From positions 1-21,402 of the forward strand of contig NZ_JBPESN010000040.1 in the NCBI RefSeq assembly GCF_051710625.1: a DNA stretch of 21,402 bases, in the 5' to 3' direction. How positions within the stretch are numbered: the stretch's first letter is position 1; the number at the start of each line of letters is the position of its first letter. Positions 7,818-16,299 of this stretch are shown here, in pieces. The translations under genes were made by a program, and so were the position numbers. The DNA comes from JBPESN01 sp051710625. Lineage in GTDB: Bacteria > Pseudomonadota > Gammaproteobacteria > Enterobacterales > Enterobacteriaceae. The notes beneath the pieces were generated by a model, which was not told the origin of the DNA, did no database searches, and saw only the letters and a list, made by a program, of their open reading frames with translations.

Positions 7818-7975
7818 TCACATGTAGTGACGACCGCTCATGCGATAGGCGAGCGGCGTCTGACCCATCATCTTTTTAAAGCAGGTAATAATGAAATCCG
7901 GGCTTCGGCAAAACCGGCCTGGCGGAAAATCTCCGCTACCGCGTAACAGCCCGTAGGCGCGCTTGACGTGTCGGG
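7818..7975 (-). pseudogene. Remnant of an AraC-family regulator, C-terminal DNA-binding end
   Basis: On the minus strand the second helix-turn-helix of an AraC-type regulator can be read in two frames: VAEIFRQAGFAEA, then after a shift FIITCFKKMMGQTPLAYRMSGRHYM and TGA (7818-7820). The pattern A-E-I-x(3)-A-G-F ... F-K-K-x(2)-G-x-T-P-x-x-Y-R is the family signature. The ligand-binding N-terminal half is gone; upstream of 7975 I see no homology. It is too short to say which regulator it was. Confidence 0.72.
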
Positions 7976-8318
7976 GTTAGTAAGTACTCATGTATTGACC
8001 CACCCGGCGCTAACAATCTGTTTTGACGAGCATCAGCCCATACTCGCTTTTTTTACCCGGGCACATACGCGCATTGGCGCCACAGCGTCAATGCCTTCAA
8101 TGCCTTCAATGCCGCCCCGCTTTGCAATATGCCCGGCCAGGATAACCCGGGCCGTTTGCCCAGGCGATGGGCGTTAGGCGTTAAGCGTTCGGCTATGGGC
8201 GATGGGCATCAGATCAGGCGGCGCGCACCTCCCGCGCCCCGAACAGCAGCCACGGTTAGCCCCTGAAACGAGATGGAGCGGCAGCGTGCTCTGTAGTAGG
8301 TTGAACGCCACATGCGAC
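7976..8318. other. Sequence without recognisable genes before the restriction gene
   Basis: Holds a short tandem repeat (TCAATGCC(T), three copies at 8088-8113) and low-information GGCGTTA-like repetition near 8165-8190. A reading frame entering the restriction gene starts at 8202, but its first 39 codons show no resemblance to anything I know. Confidence 0.45.
8088..8113. repeat. Short tandem repeat, 9-base unit, three copies
   Basis: TCAATGCCT at 8088-8096 and 8097-8105, then TCAATGCC at 8106-8113. It lies in noncoding DNA and is probably replication slippage. Confidence 0.9.
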
Positions 8319-9005
8319 AATATTAATGGAAAACCCGTGTTCGCCGAGAAAATAGAACTGACACTTGAACTTCTGTGGCTAGAAGCTGCCAACTTCGCGG
8401 CGGTGGAAAACAAGTGTATGGCGAACCGGCGCTGTTCGGGGTGACGGACGGTAAGGCGGCCGGCACTTACCTTAAGCACAAATTCACCTCCCATTTTATG
8501 GAAAGCTATCGCTTTGTGGCGGGTATTTCGGCCAACGGCATGGATCTCCCAAGCCTGAACGTCGATATCAAGGTTACGAGTATCCGGCACCTGCAATCCT
8601 CCTGCCTTTATAAGTCAGTGCGCCAGAAAATATACGGGCTCGGCTGTCATCTTATTGTGTTCGTCTATGAGAAAACGGACGATCCTGCCGCGCGCACCGG
8701 CCGGCTGAATATGCTGCACACGATTTTTGTCGATAAGAACCGTACCGCTGACTTCCAGATGACACGGGGGCTACGTCAAATTATTGAGAATGACGGCAAT
8801 GCGGACGATATCGTTGCTTTCATCGAGGATAAGAACCTGCCCGTTGACGAAATAGAGGCGCGCAACATCGCGGAAGCGGTACTGCGCGAGCCCCCGCTGC
8901 AAGGCTATCTCACCGTTTCAAACGCGCTGCAATGGCAGCGGCTGCAGTACAGGCGGGTTATCTCACAGGCGGGCCGCCGTGGACGGCCTGGAACGGGTGC
9001 GCTGA
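8319..9005 (+). pseudogene. Type II restriction endonuclease, broken
   Basis: Readable protein starts with NINGKPVFAEKIELTLELLWLEAANFAAVE, shifts frame near 8400-8414, and continues VYGEPALFGVTDGKAAGTYLKHKF, FVAGISANGMDLPSLNVDIKVTS, KSVRQKIYGLGCHLIVFVYEK, LNMLHTIFVDKNRTADFQMTRGL, NDGNADDIVAFIEDKNLPVDEI. The segment D-L-P-S-L-N-V-D-I-K fits a PD-(D/E)xK nuclease core, followed by a hydrophobic strand (HLIVFVY). After a second shift near 8970 the end reads AVDGLERVR with TGA at 9003-9005, two bases before the methylase ATG. The function rests on the nuclease-like motif together with the tightly linked methylase. Two frameshifts kill it; the real start is not clear. Recognition sequence cannot be told. 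Confidence 0.72.
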
Positions 9006-9007
9006 CG

Positions 9008-10509
9008 ATGGCCGCCAGAAAAGAGCGGAACGTCTGGCAATTTGGGGATTTTCAAACCCCGCTTGACCTGGCGCGCGACGTCTGTGCCGTTCTAACTCGC
9101 CGCGGTATCTCACCGAGGGCGATCGTGGAACCCACCAGCAGCCAGGGCGCTTTCCTGCAGGGCGCCGCCAAGCATTTCACCGCAGCGCGGCGCATGCTGG
9201 GCGTGGAGATTAACGCGGCGTACGTAATGGATGCCCGGCTGCGCCTGGCGGGTGGAGCAAGGCGACTACTTCAGCGTCGACTGGGACGCGGTGCTGGCCG
9301 GCGATCCGGGACCCTGGTTGGTGCTGGGCAACCTGCCTTAGGTTACCAACGCCGAACTGGGTCTGCTCAAGAGCACCAACCTGCCCACCAAAAGCAATTT
9401 CCAGGGTCATAAGGGACTGGGAGCGCTTACAGGTAAGGTGAATTTCGACATTTCCGAATAAATGCTCCTTAATCAGCTTGAATGGCTTCGCGGACGTGCC
9501 GGCTGGATCGCGATGCTCGTCAAGACGTCGGTGGCGCGCAAGCTTCTGCGCCAGGCGTGGCGGCGGGCTGAGCCGGTGGGACGAGCCGCCATCTACAAGA
9601 TCGACGCCATGCAGCATTTTGGCGCGGCCGTCGAGGCCTGTCTTTTTATTTTGCCGGTAGCCCAGGGGGAACCCCCTCGCAAGATTATGATGTATTCGCC
9701 AGCCTGTAGGCTTCGGATCCTGAAGCCACCATTGGTTTCCACGACGGTTTCCTGGTGTCCGATGTGCAGTCGTACACCCGTCACCGCGACCTGATTGCCA
9801 CCAACGCGCATTACGTCTGGCGCTCGGGGGTAAAGCACAATTGCTCAAAAGTGATGGAGCTGGCAATAACGGCTGAGGACCGGCTGACCAATGGGCTTGG
9901 GGAGCAGGTACACCTCGAGCCTGACCTCCTGTTCCCGCTGCTAAAGCTCGGATGTGGCGAAAGGAAGGACGAGAGCGGATCGCTTCATGATTGTCACCCA
10001 AAAACAGATCGGGGAAAACACCGCCTTACTTGCCGACACTGTACCGAAAACGTGGCGCTACCTTCTGGATCACGCGGATAGACTCGGTGCCCGGGGCAGC
10101 GTTATTTATCGGGGCAAGCCACGCTTTTCGGTCTTTGGCGTCGGGGCCTATACCTTCGCGCCATGGAAAGTCGCCATCTCCGGTTTCTATAAATCGCTCA
10201 ATTTCATGAAAGTCGGACCGATGGATAACAAGCCCGTGGTGTTGGACGACACGCTCTATTTTCTGCCTTGCCAAGAGGAAACGGAGGCGGATTTCATTAT
10301 GGCCCTGGTGCGCTCACCCGCCTTCACGGAACTTCTTGGCGCGATGGTCTTCAACGACGAAAAACGGCCCATTACCGCCGAGCTGCTAAAACGCGTCTCC
10401 CTTGAGCGGGTGGCGGACAAGTTGGGGAAAATCGAGGAATACCATGCTTTTACCCAAACAGCCGCCACTGGCGCACCGTCACCTCAAGCAGGCCGCCGCT
10501 CAGTCGTAA
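9008..10509 (+). pseudogene. N6-adenine DNA methyltransferase of the restriction-modification pair, broken
   Basis: Would methylate adenine in the site cut by the neighbouring nuclease. Start ATG 9008. Order of motifs: motif X-like FGDFQTP, motif I-like VEPTSSQGAFL (usual E-P-x-x-G-x-G; the first Gly is Ser here), catalytic motif IV as LGNLP followed by TAG (9339-9341) exactly where NPPW-type motifs have Trp. Then SNFQGHKGLGALTGKVNFDISE, TAA at 9459-9461, GWIAMLVKTSVARKLLRQAW, IDAMQHFGAAVEACLFIL. Further frameshifts near 9250, 9700, 9945 and 10455. The C-terminal target-recognition part reads RSGVKHNCSKVMEL, GRTRADRFMIVTQKQIGENTALL, FAPWKVAISGFYKSLNFMKVGP, KPVVLDDTLYFL, and the last frame ends LAHRHLKQAAAQS with TAA at 10507-10509. 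Resembles Eco57I/TaqI-type methylases. Confidence 0.85.
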
Positions 10510-10568
10510 TCGCTGACCATTAACGCGGCTCATTGCATTGCCATTGTGCCGCGTCATGGCTTAGAGTC

Positions 10569-10607
10569 ATGCTGCATAGCGCCGCGCCGTACGGCGTTAT
10601 GCGGCAT
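10569..10607. repeat. Long hairpin after the methylase
   Basis: A 16-bp stem (10569-10584 with 10592-10607) with 14 Watson-Crick pairs, two G-T pairs and a 7-nt loop. The loop-side sequence CGCCGTACGGCG (10585-10596) is itself a perfect palindrome, so two alternative folds compete. No T tract follows. Confidence 0.85.
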
Positions 10608-10888
10608 TGAGTTGTGCTGCGTTGGGTCCCTGATACCCGTGTCGTTCTGCGCACTGCCGTATTACGTGGGATGACGCTGTGCTGTGCTGCTTCGTGGTGC
10701 GCCCTTTTTATCACTCTCGTCAAGTCCGAATTTTTGCCCGGGAAAGGGGCAAAATCTGCCCTCCTCTTCTTTTTCCTGCTATATCAATCGTTACCGCGCA
10801 GGCGGGTAAAAAACGTGCTGACCAGCAATCCATCCGAACATAAATTTTATTGCGCAAGGTCAATTTTTAGTGCGATCGTTGCGACCTT
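10608..10888. other. Intergenic DNA upstream of nrdD, no gene seen
   Basis: An open frame (10614-11018) runs through here but crosses the NrdR boxes and resembles nothing known. A stem TTTTGCCC / GGGCAAAA (10732-10739 with 10747-10754) is present and could be an old terminator; it is AT-flanked but has no clean T tract. Confidence 0.5.
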
Positions 10889-10936
10889 TCTCTACATCTT
10901 GTGCCAGAATTACATCATAAAGACTACATATAGTGC
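10889..10936 (+). promoter_or_regulatory. Tandem NrdR boxes upstream of nrdD
   Basis: The NrdR consensus is ACACTATATATAGTGT. The copy AGACTACATATAGTGC at 10921-10936 matches 13 of 16 and TCTCTACATCTTGTGC at 10889-10904 matches 10 of 16. They are offset by exactly 32 bases, about three helical turns, the spacing known for paired NrdR boxes. The site is 212 bases ahead of the nrdD start codon and would repress the anaerobic reductase when dATP is high. Confidence 0.72.
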
Positions 10937-11054
10937 CTGCCAAACGGTGAGCGGCCTATCCCCCGGCAACCGGCGCTCTGTCACACGAGAGAGCATATCC
11001 GGCCGGTACCCGCGGTGAGCGCGCCGTCAATGCGCCCGCGGCTTGGCCGGACAC

Positions 11055-11076
11055 CGGCAATAGGACGGCAATAGGA
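11055..11076. repeat. Tandem duplication of an 11-mer in the nrdD leader
   Basis: CGGCAATAGGA occurs twice back to back (11055-11065 and 11066-11076), in the untranslated leader of nrdD; a recent slippage duplication. Confidence 0.92.
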
Positions 11077-11147
11077 ACAGCGTTATTTTTAGGCGTTGCC
11101 TGCAGACGCGGCGCTTAAACCTTCCTCGGCATACAAGGAGTCACATC

Positions 11148-13291
11148 GTGCAACCGGTAGTGATCAAACGGGACGGATGTCAGTTCAATTTCGATGAACA
11201 ACGTATTTTCCAAGCGATTTTGCACGCTGCGCAAGTGGCGAGCGTAAACGACGCAAATTATTGCGCCACCGTCGCCGCGCTGGTGGCGCAGCAAATGGCG
11301 TCCTGATCCCATGTGGATATCCGCGATATCCAAAACGTAGTAGAAAATCAGCTCATGGCAGGCCCCTACAAAACCCTGGCGCGGCTGTACATTGAATACC
11401 TTCATGATCGCAATGTGGCCCGCGAGCAGCGCGGCAGGCTGAACCAGGAAATCCGTGGGCTGGTGGAACAAAGTAATATGGCGCTGTTAAATGAAAACGC
11501 CAATAAAGACAGCAAAGTCATTCCTACACAGCGCGATTTGCTGACCGGGATTGTGGCTAAACATTACGCGCGCCAACATATTCTGCCGCGTGATGTGGTA
11601 CTGGCCCACGAGCGCGGCGAAATTCATTATCACGACCTGGATTACTCGCCGGTTTTCCCTATGTTCAACAGCATGCTGATCGACTTACAGGGCATGCTTA
11701 CCCAGGGATTTAAAATGGGCAATGCCGAAATAGAGCCGCCGCGTTCTATTTCTACCGCCACCGCGGTCACCGCGCAAATTATCGCTCAGGTCGCCAGCCA
11801 TATCTATGGCGGCACCACCATCAACCGGACAAACGAAATTCTCGCGCCTTATGTCGCCGCCAGTTATGACAAGCACCGTACTATTGCCAGCGAATGGCAT
11901 ATTGCGGACGCGGAAGGCTACGCGCGCTCCCGCACTGAGATAAGAGTGTTACGATGCCTTCCAGTCGCTTGAGTATGAGGTTAATACGCTGCACACCGCC
12001 AACGGCCAGACGCCTTTCGTCACCTTTGGCTTTGGTTTGGGCACCAGCGCGGAATCACGGCTTATCCAACAATCAATATTGCGCAATCGTATCGCCAGAT
12101 TGGGTAAAAACCGTAAAACCGCGGTGTTCCCGAAGCTGGTATTCGCTATTCGCGACGGCGTTAATCATAAATTCAGCGATCCCAACTACGGTATCAAACA
12201 GCTGGCGCTGGAGTGCGCCAGCAAGCGGATGTACCCTGATATTCTCAACTATGAACAGGTTGAGAAGGTCACCGGCTCGTTTAAAACGTCGATGAGCTGC
12301 CGCAGTTTCCTGGGTGCCTATGAAGAAAAAGAGCAGCTGGTCCACGACGGCCGCAACAATCTCGGCGTCATCAGCCTCAATCTGCCGCGCATCGCGCTGG
12401 AGGCCAACCGCGAGACGAGGCGCGCTTCTGGCAATTGCTTGACGAGCGACTGCTGCTGGCTAAAAAAGCGTTAATGACCCGCATCGTCCGCCTGGACGGG
12501 GTAAAAGCGCGTGTCGCGCCGATCCTCTACATGGAAGGGGCCTGCGCTGTACGGCTGAAGGCGGATGACAATATCGCCGAGATCTTTAAACACGGCCGCG
12601 CCACCATTTCGCTGGGCTATATCGGCATTCATGAAACCATTAATGAACTGTTTGGCAATCGAACCCACATTTACGACAGCGCTGAGCTGCGGGAGAAAGC
12701 GCTGTCGGTCGTCGCCCGGTTGCAGGCGGCGACCGACAGTTGGAAGAAGGAAACCGGTTATGGTTTCAGCCTGTACAAGCACCCCGAGCGAAAATCTGTG
12801 CGACCGCTTCTGCCGGCTGGATGCCGCCCAGTTCGGTATTATCGACGGGGTAACCGATAAAGGGTACTACACCAACAGTTTTTATTTGGATGTGGAAAAG
12901 AAGGTCAACCCTTATGACAAACTGGACTTTGAGGCGCCCTATCCCCCTTTGGCGAGCGGCGGTTTCATCTGTTATGGGGAGTATCCCAATTTGCAGCACA
13001 ATCTGCGGGCGCTGGAAGATGTCTGGGATTACAGCTATCAGTGCGTGCCTTATTACGGTACCAATACGCCTATCGATGAATGTTACGAGTGCGGCTTTAC
13101 CGGGGAATTCGCCTGTACCAGCAAGGGCTTTACTTGTCCGAAATGCGACAATCATAACCCGGCACGCATTTCGGTAACCCGGCGGGTCTGCGGCTATCTG
13201 GGCAGCCCGGGTGCGCGCCCCTTCAATGCCGGTAAGCAGAAGAAAGTCAAACGGCGCGTTAAGCATCTTTCGACCGGCGAGCCAGGGCTAA
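11148..13291 (+). pseudogene. nrdD: Anaerobic (class III) ribonucleoside triphosphate reductase, broken
   Basis: Makes deoxynucleotides without oxygen using a glycyl radical set up by NrdG. Start GTG 11148, with AGGAG at 11136-11140 and VQPVVIKRDGC matching the E. coli N-terminus. TGA at 11304-11306 ends the frame at codon 53, then the sequence resumes in frame (VDIRDIQNVVENQLM, RGRLNQEIRGLVEQ, NENANKDSKVIPTQRDLL, HYHDLDYSP, TAQIIAQVASHIYGGTT). Frameshifts near 11945, 12415 and 12785 interrupt it. The C-terminal part holds the Zn-site cysteines (CYECGFTGEF, CPKC) and the glycyl-radical region RRVCGYLGSPGARPFN. GTSWESR reads GTSAESR. The normal stop is out of frame, so the last frame runs to 13377 across the start of nrdG. 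Nearly the whole length of the 712-residue protein can be pieced together, so decay is recent. Confidence 0.96.
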
Positions 13292-13297
13292 GCGGCG

Positions 13298-13836
13298 ATG
13301 AATTATCACCAGTACTACCCGGTGGATGTCATCAACGGCTCCGGCACGCGCTGTACGCTGTTTGTCTCTGGCTGTGAACATCAGTGTCCGGGGTGTTATA
13401 ACAAAAGCAGCTGGCGGCTTAATTCCGGTCAGCCATTTACCGCGCAAATAAAGGATCTCATTTTTCGCCATTTGCAGGACATGCGCGTCAGGCGGCAAGG
13501 ACTCTCCCTGTCGGGCGGCGATCCGCTGCATCCGGCGAATCTCGCACCGGTTAGCCGGTTATTGCAGCGTGTGCGCCGTGAATGTCCCGGCAAAGATGTC
13601 TGGATGTGGACCGGCTGTACCCTCGGGACGCTAAGTCTGGCGCAGCAACAGGTAATTACGTTGGTCGATGTACTGTGGTAGACGGAAAGTTTATGCAGGA
13701 TCTGCACGATCCTGCGCTTATTTGGCGCGGCAGCAGCAATCAAGTGATCCACAACTTGAATACGCTGCGCGCGGCGAAGCACTGCCGACACCGCCCGATG
13801 TGGCGGCAGTGGTGGCAAGCCCAGTCGCGAAGGTAG
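13298..13836 (+). pseudogene. nrdG: Anaerobic ribonucleotide reductase activating protein, frameshifted
   Basis: A radical-SAM protein that abstracts hydrogen from the NrdD glycine. From ATG 13298 the reading frame is open for 127 residues: MNYHQYYPVDVINGSGTRC, the iron-sulphur motif SGCEHQCPGCYNKS (Cys-x3-Cys-x2-Cys), RRQGLSLSGGDPLHP (SAM-binding GGDP), CPGKDVWMWTGC. An extra TG near 13673 then gives TAG at 13679-13681. In the next frame VDGKFMQDLHDPALIWRGSSNQVIHNL continues the family C-terminus, followed by a tail not found in E. coli, to TAG at 13834-13836. The truncated form lacks about 27 residues. Its partner NrdD is dead, so it has no job here even if it folds. Confidence 0.92.
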
Positions 13837-14214
13837 CCATTAGAGAAATTAACACCGTCACAGCAATGGAAGACGTCACCGCCCGCAGGCAGTAATCCAA
13901 GCGGCGGAAACACCCGTCGCCGCGGTAATGGCTTGTTCAACGCTGTGTTGCCGACATTAACATTGATTCGTCTAATAACTTGGGCGGCTCACCGGGGATT
14001 AGCGCCCCCTGACCGCCGTCGCGCCGATGAACAAGCACGCGCGCGCCGGCACCCCGATTTGCCGCCTGCGCCGCAAATTGACAATTTGCGCAAATTTGCT
14101 CCCGCAGACGGTGTTTATTCCGCTAACATTGATACGCATTAATAATCCAGGCGTGCTTTTCGCGTTCACTGAAGCCTGCCCAGCCTGATGTTAATCACCT
14201 GAAACAGGAACCTT
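13837..14214. other. Gap between nrdG and the copper locus, with repeats
   Basis: No convincing gene. It contains a 13-base direct repeat, TAACATTGATTCG at 13958-13970 and TAACATTGATACG at 14124-14136 (12 of 13 match), each followed by a TAATAA-like stretch, and a perfect 7-bp inverted repeat GCAAATT-GAC-AATTTGC at 14073-14089 between them. These could be operator or promoter pieces of the downstream efflux operon. Confidence 0.5.
14073..14089. promoter_or_regulatory. Inverted repeat, possible operator ahead of the copper locus
   Basis: GCAAATT and AATTTGC separated by GAC, a perfect dyad of 17 bases, followed at once by GCAAATTT. It is placed 126 bases before the first gene. The dyad fits a dimeric regulator, but I cannot match it to CueR, CusR or another known site. 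Confidence 0.4.
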
Positions 14215-14640
14215 ATGCTCGCTTTAGTTCGTCCCAACCGATTCAGCCACTTGCTTAGCAGCCGCCGCCGGCGGATTGCCTGGCAGTGCATGCTGTTTAT
14301 CTGGCTGTGGATGAACGCGCAACTGGCGCTGGCCAGCCACGATTGCGATCTGAAACCTATCTCTCTGCCGCCTAGCATTCAGCATAGCGAAGGCATGATA
14401 CACAGCGTCATTCCGCAGCCGGGCCACACCCTGAGCTCCGAACCGATCTGTGATAAACACTGCGTGCCGGATTCGGTGCAGCAGGATAATCAACACGCCC
14501 CGCTGATCGCATTGCCGAACAGCGCCAGACTCAGTCTTATCAATCGGCATGAGCCGCCACAGCTGCATACCGTTGCCTGGCTAATTCCTCCCATTGCGGG
14601 ACCGCCGGCGGAAGAGAAATTCTGCCGTTACCGGGAATAA
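14215..14640 (+). CDS. Small exported Cys/His-rich protein at the head of the copper efflux locus
   Basis: 141 residues, intact. Start ATG 14215 with AGGAA five bases ahead. An arginine-rich N-terminus (SSRRRR) precedes a hydrophobic segment (IAWQCMLFIWLWMNAQLALA), so a signal peptide cut before SHDCDLKP is likely, putting the rest in the periplasm. The mature part has four Cys (DCD, CDKHC, FC) and about eight His, spread as in a soft-metal binder, and ends GPPAEEKFCRYRE. It leads the series cusF, outer-membrane channel, cusB, cusA, so copper or silver handling is the natural guess. I do not recognise a named family with certainty and assign no function beyond that. It is the only undamaged reading frame of the locus. 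Confidence 0.72.
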   Translation: MLALVRPNRFSHLLSSRRRRIAWQCMLFIWLWMNAQLALASHDCDLKPISLPPSIQHSEGMIHSVIPQPGHTLSSEPICDKHCVPDSVQQDNQHAPLIALPNSARLSLINRHEPPQLHTVAWLIPPIAGPPAEEKFCRYRE

Positions 14641-14718
14641 CCACCTGACAAAACGCCACGGGTCGCCGTCGTAAACTTTGCGCCGGCAGGAAATGACTTT
14701 TGCCCAGGAATTATTCTC

Positions 14719-15064
14719 ATGCGTATTTTATTGCTCAGCGCTAGCGCTGTTGTAAGCCTGTTTTTTGTTTTCTCACCGCTAACCGCCGACGCCCGGGCGA
14801 TGCAACAGGCCGATGTCGATACCGCCGCTGCCACTTATAGCGCCCTGGGCGCTATCGCTATCGCGCGCTGAGGAGATCATGAAGTCGCCATCGCCCATCA
14901 CGCGATCCCCGCCCTCAAATGGCCACCGATGACCATGACCTTTGCGCTGCCGGGCGCGCGCGCTGGCGTCCAGGCCGCTCGCCAAGGGTATCGCGGTGAA
15001 CTTCAGTTTCCGCCTGCAGGACGGCACCTATACCGTTAGCGCTATTCAGCCCGTCCAGCCCTGA
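14719..15064 (+). pseudogene. cusF: Periplasmic copper/silver-binding protein CusF, broken
   Basis: CusF carries Cu(I)/Ag(I) to the CusCBA pump. Start ATG 14719, AGGAA ahead, signal peptide MRILLLSASAVVSLFFVFSPLTADA. TGA at 14869-14871 interrupts in frame, then GDHEVAIAHHAIPALKWPPMTMTF gives the metal site (Trp and the two Met of WPPMTM, plus the His of the preceding strand). A frameshift near 14960 moves the last strand to another frame, LAKGIAVNFSFRLQDGTYTVSAIQPVQP, with TGA at 15062-15064. Two lesions make it non-functional, though the metal-binding residues remain readable. Confidence 0.88.
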
Positions 15065-15076
15065 GAGAGGAAAATT

Positions 15077-16299
15077 ATGCTGTTACCGTGCCGATACTCT
15101 CAGGCATGGCTGGTTCTTGCGCTCCTGTTCTCGACGGCTGCCGGCGCCGAAGAGATTGGGTTGTCTGAGTCACTGGCCTGTGCCGAACGCTACTCAGCGG
15201 ATTTGTCCGCCACCGTTTATCAACGTCAGGCGCTGGAGAAGCAGGTCGATACCGCCAGCCAATTGCCGGATCCGAAGCTCAAATTCGGTATTGAAAATGT
15301 CCCGGTAGGCGGCAGTAACGATCGCCGCTTTACTCGGGGAGGCATGACCATGAAGCGCGTGGGCATCATGCAGGACTATATCAGCCAGACCAAAAGCGAT
15401 CACAAAGCAGACCCCATTCGCGCCGAAGCGGACGCCATCTCAGCCAATTATCAGGGTCTGCGCGCGCAGCTCCAGCGCGACACCGCGCAAGCCTGGCTGG
15501 ATCTGGCGTTATCGCAGCGCGCCGTGGAAAGCGCCGTCCGGCTGGAGGCGGAAAGCGAGCGACAACTCAGCGTTAGGCGCGCCGGCGTAGCAGCCAGAGG
15601 GAATGCGGCCGCGGTGCTGGATACGCGTCTGGCGTTAAGCGCCATGCGCGATACCATCACTGATGCCCGACGCGATGTGGCGCTGGCGCAAACGTGTCTC
15701 ACGCAGTTAACCGGTGTCACTCAGCTGCAACCTGCGGGCGCATTGCCGCATTTCGAGCGCCTGCCGGCGGATTTGAACGTGCTTACCCAGGGGATTTCTT
15801 TGCACCCGGAAATTTTGCAGGCGCGTCGGGAAACGGACGTCGCTCAGGCCCGCTCGGCCTAATTGGCCGTGGCCGCGCTGTTCGATGTTGGCGTTGAAGT
15901 CTATTATGCCCAGCGCGCAAGCGGCTATGACGATATGGCAGGCATCATGTTTACGGTCGATCTGCAGCTGTTCCAGTCTCAGTGCCAGGATAAAGACCAT
16001 ACGGCCGACCGGGCGCGCACCTTTGAAGCCAACGATCAACTGGCGCTCGCCATCCGCGATCATACCGCGCAATTACAGGCGCTGGTCGCCCGCTACCAGG
16101 CGTCACAAAGCCGCTGCAACGCCAGCGCGTTGCGCTGATCCAGGCACAGTACCGCGGCGGTAGCGCCGGTCTGGCGGAGCTGCTTGAGGCGCGCCAGGTG
16201 CTTTTAAGCAGCGAACTGAAGGAAAACTGCGCCGCCCCACAACTGGCGCAGGACTGGGCCGCCATCCGCTATTTAATTCCCGAGGAGAACAGGCTATGA
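15077..16299 (+). pseudogene. TolC-family outer-membrane channel of the copper/silver pump, broken
   Basis: The outer-membrane duct that pairs with CusBA. Start ATG 15077, with GAGAGG 13 bases ahead and 12 bases after the cusF stop. Signal peptide ends near STAAGA; then EEIGLSESLACAERYS, ASQLPDPKLKFGIENVP, TRGGMTMKRVGIMQDY, AQAWLDLALSQRAVE, typical of CzcC/CusC-type members with long alternating coiled-coil helices. TAA at 15860-15862 stops the frame, which resumes (VAALFDVGVEVYYAQRASG, AGIMFTVDLQLFQ) until a one-base deletion near 16110; the end reads RVALIQAQYRGGSAGLAELLEARQVLL, with TGA at 16297-16299 overlapping the cusB ATG as ATGA. The overlap shows an operon. It fills the CusC position, but the sequence is of the CzcC type, so I leave the symbol empty. 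Confidence 0.87.

Noticed and set aside
8088..8113. Tandem repeat considered as a CRISPR or regulatory iteron
   Set aside because: Units are nine bases without spacers and only three copies; slippage explains it.
61..9341. Excess of TAG among in-frame stops (seven TAG, against three each of TAA and TGA), suggesting amber recoding
   Set aside because: The codons replaced encode different amino acids (Lys, Tyr, Gln, Trp and others), and the same genes also have frameshifts and deletions, so recoding cannot rescue them.
9210..10001. A 263-codon open frame on the minus strand
   Set aside because: It is antisense to the broken methylase, whose homologous segments are clear on the plus strand.
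10614..11018. A 134-codon open frame before nrdD
   Set aside because: It runs through the NrdR boxes, has no ribosome site, and shows no recognisable domain.
11148..13836. nrdD fragments as separate small genes
   Set aside because: The fragments are collinear with one E. coli NrdD and only the first has a ribosome site, so one broken gene is the better reading.
13837..14214. Hydrophobic reading frame on the minus strand (AVTSSIAVTVLISLMATFATGL) as a membrane protein
   Set aside because: It is only 60 codons, lacks a ribosome site and covers the nrdG tail; composition alone is not enough.
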